From: Leptoclinus maculatus
Lineage: Eukaryota; Chordata; Actinopteri; Perciformes; Stichaeidae
Assembly: GCA_032191485.1 (NCBI GenBank)
Contig: JAVDOI010000002.1
Span: forward strand, 7,581,577-7,645,576
Reading direction: 5' to 3'
DNA: 64,000 bases
Position numbers and translations under genes: made by a program. Below the pieces are notes generated by a model that saw only the letters and a list, made by a program, of their open reading frames with translations, searched no databases and was not told where the DNA came from. Shown here in pieces: positions 11,741 to 25,500 of this stretch (position 1 is the stretch's first letter; the number at the start of each line of letters is the position of its first letter).

Positions 11741-14672
11741 CATCCTGCATGTCTGCTTCAGATATTTTTAGGATTCTTAAATGCTGCAGAGTCTGCAACT
11801 TTTGCTGTGGAAACATAAATACGTGTTTCGTTGCCTCTGTGTTTATGTCAGCCCCCATATGTACAGTAAGGCATCCATGCGTGGATCTTTTTCTAGGTTT
11901 ATAGGTTCCTTGAACAAAAAATATAACATTCATCTTCTAAATCAATGTGTGCATGTGTGTGTGTGTGTGACTCCCAGCGAATCTTCTCCATGTCGGCGTG
12001 TGTTTTCTTCCCGCTCTGCTTCACTGAGCTGACAGTGGGTTCAGGCTCTTTTCTCCCTCCTGTCTCCCCTCCCTTCTTCCTCATCTCTCCCTCCCCTCTG
12101 GCATCGATGCTGGACATGAGGCAAAACCAGTCGCACTGAAAAAAAATGAATGTGCCACTGATTAAGTGGTTTCACCCCGTTCTAATGGAGAGTGATATTC
12201 AGAGAAGCTTGCTGACGGATCAGGATGGAGAGAAGAAATCCAGATGTTTTGGGTGACAATGTAAGTTTAGGTGTTAATTTGTGCAGTTTATGCAGTTTAT
12301 GCCCGTTTTTTATCTTAATGTTTGGTAGCAAGTTCACTGTGTCAGTTTACACACATTTTAAAATGATGTGAGGATGATTTATTGATGTTAAAACACCAAA
12401 TGTTGCTCCTTTTAAGGGAATGTTTAAGGTGTGGCCCACACAAGTTAGGTGGTTTTCCATCAACTTAGCTGGAGCAAATATATTTCCTAAAGATTGAATA
12501 AAGCTACTTAAAGAAAAAATAAACAAGAAATCCACAAGCTATTTTTTTTTTACCTTGGCTGCTGATGCTGGCTATATTTCATCCTGTCCAACAAGAAAAC
12601 CAATCACAATGCTTGCAATATTTCAATGCCGTGGACATGTTTTGAACAAGAGCAAAAACTGGTGGCGGTGGAGATATTTGTTATACATTTATTTGTGTTT
12701 ATTGTGTTTACATCACTTGCATAATTTACTCACTAAAAAACATCCAACTCAAGCGCTGGGAAACTTTGCAGTATTGAAGACTTTTGTAATGCTGTTCATC
12801 ATTACATTTATAGAAATACAAAGAGGAAAGCCCAGGTGATTTGTGTGACTCATAGTTTTTCTCAAAAGCTAACTTCAAGTTAAACTTTGAGTTTTCCCTT
12901 ACATCACTATCCACCTCAGTGTGATGCAAAGTTGCAGTGCATCCTAACGTGTGCACGGACACATGTATGTATCTGACAATACACCTTCAAAAGACTTGTA
13001 TTTAGGCTTCTTAATTCACATCCCTCATTTCACAAGGCTATATCTATGATGGCTGACTGTTGTGACAATTATGCTGTTACATTTACATCCGCATTCCCAC
13101 AGCACCCACACACTTGCTCACACTCTCTCTTACCAACATACACATGTGGCTCAGTTCTGCGTTGCTATAAATAATCCCGATGATCAAATGATGGTGGAAG
13201 GGTGTTGAGAGAGAGAGAGAGAGCGGGAAGGGAAAAGGGATGGAGAGAGTGGACAGCAGCCTGGGCCTGGCCTGATATGACCCAACAGAGGCGGCTGTGG
13301 ATCTATAAATCTGACAACACAATGTTTTCCTGTATGTGGTTGTTTTTCTCGTGTTAATCTTCCTTGGCTTTGTGAGGAGGCATAAATGTGTCATGTGTGG
13401 ACGTGTTTTCTGTGAGACACAGAAAGTGCGAGGAGGAGGGAGAGAGAATTTGCATAATTTCTTTTTTTCACGGACCTCCGTCTCGCATTTTCCTTTGATT
13501 TGTGCATATTTCTGTGTGTGTGTGTGTTATGTTTGAGTAATGTGAGCCTCCTCTTCATGTTAGTCTCTTCATCGTGGTCCCTGTCTGACTCCATCTCTCT
13601 GGCTCTGTTTTAATAAAGCGTGAGGAATTGGATTAAAGGCAAGGATTTTCTGCTTGAATGCATTTGCGCATCTGCGTTTTATTTTTGTGCTGCCTCGCTG
13701 TTTTCCAATTTTCTTCCCCAGCGGAGTTAAATGACTTTCCCCTCCTTTGGACATACATGTGCATACATATGTTCACTGTGTTTGGTGTTTGTGTAAAGAG
13801 TGGCCTTATCTTAATCTTTGTATATCATTGAGTATTTTCTGCCTCAGGTCGGTCTATTTGATGTTTTCATCAATTTATTTTTTAGATTTTACGGAGAAAT
13901 TACTATGCAGCTGCTGGTTGTCTGCTTTATCTAACTCCAGAAAAGACACGGGCAACCATTAAAACCCCCACAAACTAGTAAATGATCAAAACAATGAGAA
14001 TAGCAAAATGTGCTTTGCTTTTTGGCTGTGAACATTTACAGTAAATTAAAATCACAATGAGGACATATAGGAGATAGCAGCAACATACTTTATAACTGCA
14101 TGAATTAACCATACTCTCAAATTATTTTAGAGAATTTTAGCAATTCTTTCCCTCTGTGTCTTTTCCATTTGATGGCAATTATGTAAATCTACGTAAATGC
14201 TATGTGGCTGTGGAGTCTTGCACTTTGTTCTCAACCCTCCACCTCCGATCCCTGCACTCGCTGTCCTTCTCTCTCTCCCTCCTCTCTGCTTCGCCGCAGG
14301 GTGTGACCCTCTATGCGACGGCAGTTCAAACTCTGGAAAAAGGTCGGTGGGCATACCGGGTCAACACACAAGGGCGCGTGTGGAGCGAGAAACACGAGAG
14401 GAGCCGTGCTCATAAGGCCACAGGGGGGGGAGACGGGCGCATCTCTCAGAAATCATCCGATGTCTGTTTACCCGGGTTCTGACAGGTCGACCAGCTCTTT
14501 CTGCGGATAAGGCCAAACAAATCTCACTATGAGCCCTTATCTCGCCTGTCTGATACACAAACCCATATTGCGACATCTGCCGCAGACATATCTGCGAAAT
14601 GAATTGAACCGTTTGCCCGTTTGCTAAATGTCAGAAAATATCAGACAGTTTCAACAGTATTTTGTCAATTCG

Positions 14673-14705
14673 GTCACCTAGCACGACCCCGTCGTGCTAG
14701 GTGAC
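14673..14705. repeat. Perfect hairpin, 15-bp stem and 3-nt loop
   Basis: GTCACCTAGCACGAC (14673-14687), loop CCC, then the exact reverse complement (14691-14705). Confidence 0.9.
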
Positions 14706-15332
14706 TTTCTCACTCACTGTTGCCTTTGTTCCCTCTCACTGTGTCCTTTTTTTTTATTCTCAAGCTGCAAATGGAGTTTTACTCATTTGGGCTTTTTATT
14801 GGCACAAACGTGTTGTACCAGATCCTCCGCCACACACTGAGCCTCAGTAGATATGTTGTATATTTGATATATAGACAACAAAGGTACAATGTGACCTGAT
14901 GAGCCTCTCTCTTTCTCTGTCACTCTCTCGTGGCCAATTTTGCCCTCTTCCCCCAGTGGCTCATTGTAAAAAGACCCATGAAAGGCTTTTTTTCCTGGGC
15001 AGAGACGAGTCCTTTTAAACCCCCCTCCATCTCGCCTCCACCTTAGCCATCCTCTGAGCCCCATCATTACAGGCCTTTAGAAGGGCAAAATTACAGCAGA
15101 GTGACTTATTACGAGCTGTGTCCAGGGACAGGGAATGGAGGTTAGAGAGGGAGAAGGTAGGTAGGAATTAAGGGGAGATAAAGAGTGATGACGCAGATGA
15201 GGCAGAGGGACAAGGAAGATGGAAGTTCTGAGGGGAAGGATCACATTGAAGAGATAGAGAGAAGGGGTAAAGATTAGAGAGGAGATTGAGAGGCTGGCTT
15301 GAATAGAGGGAGTGGGTAGTGTGTGTGTGTAC

Positions 15333-15334
<2 letters not shown>

Positions 15335-15363
<29 letters not shown>
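15335..15363. repeat. (GA)14 microsatellite
   Basis: It follows a short GT run and closes the polypurine stretch 15122-15363. Confidence 0.93.
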
Positions 15364-16815
15364 TCGCAGACGCAGACAAACACTGTCATTTACAGAGCGA
15401 GGCAAAGCTGTCTGCTAATGGACACATGATATATAGCCCCTAAAAGTTTGCTGCGTCTCCATAGTTCCGAAAGTTCACAACGTACCTCCCATCCCACACA
15501 TCCAGTGCCTCGCCAGCGGAAGCAATGCACTATGGGATGCCACAACCAGCTCTGCGGAGGGTCGATGAGTTTTTTGACTGTCAGCTTTGCAACGTTAGAG
15601 CATCATTTTTTGGGGATTTTGATCTGATCTCATGAGAGCGCTTGTTTCACATTGCGTCAGTGGAATCAGCGGCAAAGTAGTCTGACAGTGGCAGAGCGTT
15701 TGTTAGCGTGTGGACCTCCAGAGACCCGCGCTGTGTCGTACACAAAACTGAAGCAGACAAGCTTTAGTAAACAGATGTAAACTAGGTGGGATGCGAATGG
15801 AAGTGGGAGGAGTGAACGTATGGTGCACTAACAAACACAGAAATAGACTCCTCACTGGTGTAGATGTGCGGAGCTTTTCGCCTAACACACCCACAAAGGA
15901 TTTACCAACCTCAAACTGAATCACATATTAACACATTAACAAAGTGTGAACACATATTGTCTATGGAGTGGGATACACGTTACATGCATTAGGGAAACCA
16001 AATGCATGTAACTGCAATCTAATCCACTTTTCTACACAATAAACCTTTTTAAAATATAAAAATAGGCAGGTTTATTTGAAAGGCACGGTTCAAACACTGT
16101 GTTGTTATTGAGGAGTAAGGACCACACCAGCATCTAAATGGACTGCAGTGATATTTGCAGGTACTTTTATATGCTGTTTGATGTGGTGCATTTGACCAGC
16201 TAATTAGCCTAATCTAGCCTGATGTTAGCAATGCACTCTTCCCCGGTGAATGTTTGGATACCTGTTACACAAGCTAAATTGCAGGACAAGATGTGTATTC
16301 ACGTTTGTAAGTTATAAGAAGGGGACTTTAGCAGGAAAAGCTGATGTGAGGAGTTGTTCAAAGTCTATACAGATACGTGAGGTGTGGCAGAATCAAAGGT
16401 TGGATTTAGGAGCACAACTAAGATGAAAGATTTCAATAAAATAAAATTCACAATCTCTGATCCTAACCACAATTGATTTGGAGAATGAAAAACCAGAAGG
16501 AACTCTTAAACAGAGGAAAAACCTACAAAAATACAAAATTATATTAAAACAGCAAAAATAAAATACAAAAAAAACAGGAAAAGCACTGGAAAAAGCAGAT
16601 TTGTGTTGTAATGCCTAATGATGATCATCTTAATCTCTGCACATGTGATGTTTCTAAGGACAGGACTGAACTTGAATCCCAACATTCATGCACCTGACTT
16701 GTGCATGAATGTACTTATATGACTCACAGGTTTTATGCAAATACCGTGAGCTCCCTGGTGAGCATGGCCAAAAGAGACAACTACAGCTCCCCCTGACTCC
16801 CACACACAAACATGA

Positions 16816-16816
<1 letters not shown>

Positions 16817-16868
<52 letters not shown>
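16817..16868. repeat. (CA)26 microsatellite
   Basis: About 51 bp of uninterrupted CA. Confidence 0.95.
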
Positions 16869-16870
<2 letters not shown>

Positions 16871-17164
16871 ATGCCATTTAGAGAGCAAGCGAGGCAACTC
16901 ATGGATGATTTTCATTGTTATTCATGTATTAATTTATTCGTTCATGGCAGATGTGAAACAGGGCAGTAATATGCAGATGTGGGTTTGTTTCTCGATTGGA
17001 ATTTTCCGGTCCACTGCCTCTAGCTGCCACTAATAATAAAGACAGGCAAGGAAGGTGGAGGAGAGAGAGAGAGAGAGAGAAATGTTTGTTAGAGAGGGAA
17101 GGTTGGAGTTGTCAAGATGCCTCCAGTCATACACCAGCTCTCAAACAACTCACCTACTCAGTAT

Positions 17165-17174
17165 TACACACACA

Positions 17175-17210
<36 letters not shown>
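17165..17210. repeat. (CA)n microsatellite with one TA interruption
   Basis: 46 bp, preceded by a (GA)n tract at 17060-17080. Confidence 0.95.
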
Positions 17211-17212
<2 letters not shown>

Positions 17213-18741
17213 GTCACACACATGCAAGCAGTGACCAGGTGTGATCTAGCTGTGAATGAGCTTGTCCTTGACATGAAGGTGAGCATGTAGAGTTGTACTC
17301 TCTATTGTTGACAAGACGCCTGAGCAGCTGCTCGTTGTTCCTCCTCTGTCTTTAGATCAGCAGTAGAAACTGATTTTTAACTGGCAACGTTTAATGTAGC
17401 AACACATTAAGAAACAAGGGAAATACTTTTAAATAGTTTTTATAACCTGCTACGCAGAGGAAACTTAAGACTCAAGATGTGGCTGAAAATGAGGCTTAAA
17501 AAAAACCCACAGCCAACTACTTTTCAACCCTCATCAACATCAACCTTTATTTCTCAGCTCAGAAGGAAAATGAATATCTCTGTTGTACAGCTGCTAGAAA
17601 GCTAAAGCATTGTTATGCGCTGCCGTCTTTGTAAGAATGTAAGCAGTTGAATAAACCGACCGTGTCACTGCCTGAGACATAAATGGCCGAGGACTGTGAG
17701 ACACCCTGTAGGCAATTGGCTGTGAGACATGTTTTCTTTGTGTGTTGTTGTTGTGGTGTGGCACCGGAGTTAGTTCCTGCGGGAGGGTCATATGCGGGGA
17801 ACATTGCCACGCCGGAGAAGTAATGATGTCAAAGACGAGATGCTAACAGGCAGCGAAGGGTTCACTCATTTTCTCTTCGCCGCTGCATTTAATACAGATA
17901 TTAACCCCCTACTGTCTGGGTGATTGAGTGGTGGAATGGCACCCAGAGGAGAGTTCATGTAGAGATGGATGAAAGACAAAGCTAATCACACAGCGATATC
18001 ACTCAGATGCTATTTAGAATTAAAGAGAGACGTGTAACAGACACGATGGATGCACAGCTTGGACAAAAAAAAAAAAGATATACAACCATCATATAAACCA
18101 ACAATGCAAATAAAATGCTCACAAAATTATTATTTTTTACTTTTTTTTATATATAATGCCATGAAAATAAAAGGATAGTAATATATTTATAGAGGTTTTT
18201 ATACAGTTTCTTTTAAGGAAATGAATTACAATTGTGTAGCAACACTGTCATGTCAAGTTGATCAGTTAATTAGCAGCATCGTCAGCTGTAGAAGCCGGAT
18301 GGCAACAGACACGTTGACATGTGAGTTTTCAAAATAGCATGAGACCCCAAACAGAGCTTCAAAGAGGCTGAAACGGGAAAGAGATACCTTTATATACTGT
18401 TTTGAAAACATGGAGTCTTTCTACTTTCAGAATCTGTCCAGCGAATGTATGTGGTCAAACCATGTCTCATCATGAAGTATTTAATCCAAGGTTTTCGACG
18501 TTGTAACCCGAGCTCTGTAAGCGCTGGTGGAGCCCTCTACCAAACTCCATGGGTAGTAATACTCCAATCACGAGCACGCATCCTCCCCCTGACACTTTGT
18601 GTAAGCATATGCCAATCAGGATGTGCTTATCCAAATAAGTGTGGACCGAGAACATAAATATGCATTATCTGCCTTATGGTTGAGGAGCTATTCCTGATTC
18701 ACTTTGGATATGTTATTTTACATTCTTTTTCCTGTAGGGCT

Positions 18742-18781
18742 ACAGCACAAAAGGTTACCCTGTGGTAACCTTTTGTGCTGT
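18742..18781. repeat. Perfect hairpin, 18-bp stem and 4-nt loop
   Basis: ACAGCACAAAAGGTTACC (18742-18759), loop CTGT, then the exact reverse complement (18764-18781), followed by a short T run. Confidence 0.9.
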
Positions 18782-19351
18782 TTTTGTATCAATCTGTATC
18801 TGTTAAGTATCTGTTAACTAAAGCTGCCAGATAAATGCTGTGAAAGAAACATTTGAAATGTAATGGGGTAGAAGTATACAGTGCCAGAAAATGGTAATGT
18901 TCAAGCTAAGTACCTTGAAAATTGTGCTTCATTACTTGTAAATGGACTTGGTTACATTCCACTGCTGCTTCAAATACAAACCTCACAGCATCCATCAGGC
19001 ATGCTGACGTCTTGTTCCCTCCTGATTTGTAGACGCACACGCGTGGCTATCTAGAGCTGAAGCCCACAGGCATGCACCCAGGCCGGAGTCCAAGCCGTGT
19101 CAAATCAGAGGAGTCTTCACCAGAGGCCAAATCTGTAGCGTATAATTAGCTTTTAATCAGCACCCTCATTCAGGCGAGCAGTAAAAGATTAGCTCGGCTT
19201 GGGCTCTGCTTAAAATAAGCATTCATAAATGTGTGTGAAAGCCTCTGACCCATCACATCCAATCATACACACACAATACCAGGCTCCCTCCCCGCTGTCC
19301 TCTCTCTTCCCGCTTTCCCTGCTCGTGTCTCTAAAGCTCATTTTTATTTTA

Positions 19352-19373
19352 TCTCTCTCTCTCTCTCTCTCTC
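19352..19373. repeat. (TC)11 tract
   Basis: 22 bp of uninterrupted TC. Confidence 0.9.
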
Positions 19374-20992
19374 CTGTCTCATCTCTGAATTTGTTAACAT
19401 TTTCCAGGAATGTAGGTCTGCCCCGGATACATACAGCAACTTCTGCTGCTGATATACAGTTCATTGTTTGCCCGGTGTGCAATGGCTTTCAGACGCACAC
19501 CTACACACACAAGCCAAAACATAACACAGCCAGCCTGACCTTCATGACACCTTCTTGCGCCTGGAGGGTCTATTTGGATAATCCAATATGGAGAATTTAA
19601 AGTGTGTGTCTTTATTTTAAAAAGCTGCTGGGGTTCGAGAGCGTAACATTTTAGATGAGCTTGTCGCGTCTAATCCCTGCCTCTCTCTGGGGTGAGCCGC
19701 AGCATTTATGCCAGTAATGAAGTGCAGTGAGATGAAAGCCTTTTTAATGGGATTTAGTTAAACTGGGACACAAATCAGAAAGTCGGGGAGACGGGAGGAA
19801 AACACTTCCTCATCATCGCAGCCACCGTCATTGTTATTTATGCATTACCGGCTCACCTGCTGTGATTATTTGATGAATATGTGTGTCACCTCTCATTTCT
19901 ATTAGCTATGATAAATGTCAATCAAAGACATCCCGTTGTAAAATTGTAATCATGTTGCTCATGGGGTTTTTATTTTCCTTCTGTTTCATTTTTCCAATCA
20001 ACTTCGTTAATTTTCCTCAGTCTTCGCTCTCAGCCCGCACAACTCCTCTTCTGTTGGTCGAAAGTGAACAAGGAGTGGCTTTAGTATATATGTCGCAGGT
20101 TGAGTCGGCACATTGTGCGAGTATACAAGTCTTTGGATGACAGGTTCAGTCTCTAACACACAGAGCACATCACAGCTTTATTAAAGCACCAAATGACCCA
20201 AACTAGCGTAAAAAGGTACCGAACTTTTCCTCGAAATTTCATAAATGTTGCTGTTCTAAAAATGGAAATGATAAGATTTTTAATACAATTTTATTACATA
20301 CAATTTTTGGCTGGTTATATATTTAGTTGATAGAACTTGAATTTGTGATTTGAGCTAGTTGCAGTGGATGGTTGGGAGGAACAGTGTGCCAGTCCGAGGA
20401 TTCAAATATGTTGCCAAGTTGTTGCTGCTTGTTCCAGTGTGATTGTGAGTGAAGAGCAGGAGAAATAAGAAAATCTGAAAATGTGTTGTTGTGCCAAGAG
20501 AAGGGTTTTATAATCCATTTGATCTGGTTTTCAGTACAGAAAGAAAACTGCTGAGGGGAGGTTTACCTTGGTCTTACACACTTCACTAACCTTCAGCTCT
20601 TACAAACCTTGTTGCACACATCACTCCGTGTACCATTTCACCTAAATTTGCCCTTTTCCATTGATAATTCACATAATTTGCACTATTTGCAGTGCAAATG
20701 AGCAAACGTCTTTGTATTTTGATAAAGAAGCACTCGAAATGTAATGTTTTGCAAGATTAGGAGGATTGGCTCGATGCAGACCTGTAGTTCTAGTCTAGAG
20801 GTGCTTGTATTTTCTAATGTATTTATCTTTCTGACCATCCAGACTATCTGTGTTGGTGGATGTCAGTGGTTTTGTGTGCGATGTCTGGGCTTTCTACATA
20901 TATTTGAGCATTCTTCAGGTCAGTTCACAGCTTTGAGGCCTTTGCATACCAAGTCGGTATTTTTCCTAAGCGTTATCATGTGATAAAAATTG

Positions 20993-21723
20993 GGTAACAC
21001 TTTATAATAACTACACACTATGAAGCATTAGTTAAGTATGAGTAAACACACTTAACTAATCCATCTATCTATTAACCTATCTATTGTTTGCATCTTGCAA
21101 TACAGATTGATGTGTTCTTGATCACTTTGTGTTGTGTCTATTTGCCTTTTCTGTTAAAAAACTATGGGTTTTGAGGCACTGCTGGCTTTTCAATGTCATT
21201 TATAAATGCTTTATAAGGCATAAATAGTCCTCACTTTAGATGAGCTCACACAAAATACTTTACTAAGGACTAGTAACTACCTTAATAAATCATTAATTAA
21301 TCATGAACTGCAGTATTAATACGCATTTATAAAGCATATATTAACATAGTCCCTAACCATTAGTGCATATCTAAATCATATATATAAATGCATGAATAAT
21401 GTACATCTAAATAAGTTATTAATCATTTACTAACACTTTATAAATGATCTTATTAATCATCTACAACTCCTTAATAATTGGTTTGTAAAATATATAAATA
21501 TATAATTTACAAATGGGGAATCCATCATTCATAAAGTATGAAAACACAATAATGAAACGCATAATAGACGAGCTTATTAATCAAGAATAAAACATTTATA
21601 ACTGTTATGAACTGCATACTAATTAATTATTAATGTAGGAACAATGCTTTATAAATGATGAATTAAGTGTTTACTCATACTTAACTCATGCTTCATAGTG
21701 TGTAGTTATTATAAAGTGTTACC
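20993..21723. mobile_element. MITE-like DNA transposon with 57-bp TIRs and 8-bp target duplication
   Basis: The ends are inverted copies: 20993-21049 matches the reverse complement of 21667-21723 over 57 bp with one mismatch, beginning GGTAACACTTTATAATAACT. The element is flanked on both sides by the identical octamer AAAAATTG (20985-20992 and 21724-21731). The 731-bp interior is AT-rich with many short ATTAAT/TTATAAA words and no transposase frame, so it is nonautonomous. An 8-bp duplication fits hAT (or P-type) transposition, although the octamer does not fit the usual hAT nTnnnnAn preference. The perfect duplication suggests a fairly recent insertion. Confidence 0.9.
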
Positions 21724-22496
21724 AAAAATTGTTATGTAAAAATACTTTGCACACTGAGTCTGATGAATTTGTATTTGTTGCCAAAATTTGCAATTCAAAA
21801 CAAAACTGATTTAATTACATGTGTGCAGTGGATTGCGCTAGTCCCAAACGAGGCTAATGAGTGAATGACATTAGCAAGACGCCATCGTTCAGCTGCTTAG
21901 AGCACAATGACTACTGTCTAATCTTTCGAAAATCCTTTGTTTTGCGACCGTCCCTGATTCCAAGCTTTTCTGCAATCAGCTCCCACAATTTATCTTTAAA
22001 TTCTGCATCTATTCTTTACTTTGTGCTTTGTGCTGGGAGACGAATGAACAAATTGAATCAGCTTATCAGATGCCATTTTGGATGGCGTTTGCACTTGCGT
22101 GGTCAAAAAACTGGTTTTGGAAGAGAAATACAGACTTGGTGTGCAAAGGCTTTCAGAAGTGTCACTATATAAACCCTGTGACAACTGCAGACAAAGCAAA
22201 AATGGAATTTGCAGGAAACAAATCATTGTGAAACGGCTGTTGCGGCAAAGCGTTCAGCCTGTGAGAGCCAGTGTGTGTGACGAGTGGCGAGTCCAGCTCG
22301 CCCCAGCCAGCCAGCGATCCTGCTGCTGCTGTGATGGGTTTGGCTCATGACCTCCTCGGGGCCGCGCTGCCTTACTGGCCCCCTGCCTATTGTTCTGTCA
22401 ACAGCATCTGTTGGGCCTGATAACAGGATTAGACCAGCCCCCTATAGGCCTGCTGGAGCTAGCCTGGATTAGCCAGCAAGGCCTATGTTTTCATAC

Positions 22497-22497
<1 letters not shown>

Positions 22498-22531
<34 letters not shown>

Positions 22532-22541
22532 TGTGTGTGTG
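22498..22541. repeat. (GT)n with central GCGCGC
   Basis: GT runs flanking a GCGCGC core, a strong Z-DNA-type alternating purine-pyrimidine tract of about 44 bp. Confidence 0.93.
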
Positions 22542-25500
22542 CTTGTGGATATAATATTAACTCAGAGTCAATCCCTTATATCCTGTCAGAGAACTTACAC
22601 CACAGAAAAAGAGGGCTGAAACAGATTTCTCTCATCCAGCAGATAAAACCTGATTTAATTTTTTCTACCATATTGTTCCTATTATCAATATGATACCTCC
22701 CAGATCTCTTCTAGCACAGAGAGCCTATCCTTTATGGATTCACTGCAAGGATGGACATTTGTATTAAGAATGGGCTCTCAAGTGCAAAGTAAATCGAGCA
22801 TTATTATCCCGACCAATGGATTGAAGGTTGTGTCAAGGTCCAGGAGTGTGTTGCTTATGAATATTACATGTTCCTCTCCAGCTTCAAACCGCCCTGGTTT
22901 TCCAGGTAATAAACAGTTTCCCGGGTCAGAGAAGCAGGCATACAAAGAAATCCATGGATTTGAATCCCATGGAAAGTAAAGCAGTACGATAATGATCTCT
23001 TTCAAACCGTTGTCTTGTTTGTTGTGGCACCTTCCAGAGTCATTTGTCAGAAAATCGGTGCAAAAGACAAGCCGACAAAGGCTCCTAACATCTGGGAGAC
23101 AAACGCACGCGCGGGGTCGATGATGGCCTTGGCACCCTGTAGGGATGAGAGAGGCACACAGGAAGGGTGCGATCCCAGAGTACACAGTGGGAATCTCACG
23201 GGAGCATGGCAACGACATCCCCAGGCTCACCCCCCCCCCCTCCCTTGGGATGCACAAATCCAACCTCCCCTCACCATGTTTTTCCCCTCTGAGGGTATAC
23301 CTGCCAAACTGGTCGTGATCCTGTGACATTCCTGCCAAGCCCCACACCTGCTGATATGTTTGGTTCCACTTGAAACAGGAATTTGGCTGTATTTTGGATG
23401 AAAGGTGGCAGACAGGTTCTCCGTTGCTTGTGAGACCTGGTTGACTGTGTGTGTGTTTCTGTGTCATATAAACAGATGAAGCCTTTGGTGAAAAGAAATC
23501 CGAGCAATACCCTCAGTGGCTCAGAACAGAGTAGTGACTGTGAAAAGAGAAGCTGAAGAGAAGAGTAAATAAAGTAGTTGTCAGTCACGTACCACTCTGC
23601 ATCCTCTCTTCCCTGCTCTGTCTCTCTAATCTGCATGCATCTCCTTCCAGAGCTGTAATCAGGGAAAGGACCTCCAGCTGCTTAAATGATGGAGCTATTG
23701 TGCGGCTTCGTGTCATGACACACTATCATGCCCACAGTTGTTGCTCTCCTTTACCGCCATTTCTCTCCCTGCTCAGAATGACACGCACGTAGCCATGAAA
23801 ATGATGCGAGACACATTTCACAGGAAAAGCAGCTTTCCCGTTTCCTCCTCCATCCCGGCTTGTCAGGAGCTGCATTTAAAATGGCTGGCAGATGCCACGC
23901 GGCAGTGGTGGTGATTGTTGGCGTGTACCGTGTGTCACCGCGACTCGCTATGTCAGGCCGCACCAATCATTTCCCACCAGTCTGATTAATCAGACACTCT
24001 TCAGAGGAGGCCACTGGTCACCATGCCTTCATCGCATGTGTCCTAACAAGAAGCAGAGCTGATGAATGAGCCTGAGAAGCTGGAGGAGAGATGCAGTTTT
24101 TTTTTTTTCATCTCGCCTGGCCGCCCGATCTCCCTCAGGCCAACCGGTCTGCTCCACACATCGCACACACATTCTCAGCTTGCGCAATATACAGCATGGA
24201 CTATATTTTCATTTATAAAATATCAATCTGCAGTTTGATGAAAGATGCACATGTGTGTACACTCTGAGTTCACATAGGTCATGTATCAATGATGATATTC
24301 TGTCTGATGGATCTATATCGGAGAACATTGTTGTTGTTGGAGCTCTTTTAATACACATTAAGTACTGACAGGAGGTCGGAAGAGACATTTTCCTATCAGG
24401 TCTATTTCCAGGTTATTTCCCCCAACGGGGACCATTAATCCAGTGCTTATGTTTCAGTCAAGGTTAGATATATTGGTCCCTGTTCAGCAGCCCAGTATCT
24501 TAGTAATTGCATTCATATCAGACAATTCTGCAGTTCACAATTCACGTCCAGCGCCAACGCAGGAAGTATCGGACTTTCGTGCAGGAGACGTGAGTTGCAC
24601 ATTCACTTTTTTAACTCTCATCGCCACCTTTTGTACCTCAGCTCTTTGCCAAAGCATGCGTTGAGAAGCTCCAGTCGCTGCAACTCTGTACCGGTTTGAT
24701 CCCTTCTTTAAATTAGCTGATATTAGACTCATCCATGAAAGCAAAAGTAATCCAAGCCCTTAAGTGTTCATTGCCATGGTGAAACCTCTCAGAGTTTAAG
24801 CCTCAGTAACTCAGGGAGGGAAATTGTAAGGAACCCGTTTAGAAAACCTCCTTTGGGCAGGCGACGTTCTCTGTTCTATGGATTAATATCTGGAGCTCCT
24901 TACACACCAAAGTGGTTTTGGTATTGCAAACTACGTCCTGGTTTTGAGCATTGGACAATCCCTATATGAGTAAATGCTATTTGAATGAATAGAAAAGGGT
25001 TAACAGTGTATGAAATGAATATATCGAGTTAGAATCCAGGTTGTGGCCCGCCTACGTAAGAAGATGATTTCTTCTGTACACAGGCCAACACATGGTCTGA
25101 GGTGAGAGACAGGGAGGAAACCAATCAATACAAACACTCCAACATCATTCTCTGACTGCCCTCTCTTCAAGCTAATTAATCAATAATAGTGAACACCTTC
25201 CTGGTGTGAAGAGAGAGGGAGAGAGCGCTGTACGGGCAGGCCGCAGACGCTCAGTTTTGCAGCTTTGAACAAAAAGGCGCAGTTTCCCTCCGCCTGCTCC
25301 TCTCTCCCTCCGCCCCCTGACGGTGCTCGTCTATCTGTGTATTGTCTCGCCATCACATTGACTACTTGTCACTGCCTCGATCTATTATTCGAACTCTTCT
25401 GGCTGTCAGTCTCTCCTGCGCTCTGTTCCTCGCCACACTGTTAGCCTGTTTCTGTCAAACACTTTCTCGTTTTGTGTCTCCTCGTCGGCCCCCCGCTCTT

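Noticed and set aside
22778..23467. Minus-strand open frame of 229 codons, the longest in the window
   Set aside because: It crosses a C9 homopolymer, shows no domain or family signature, and is only modestly longer than several other chance frames here.
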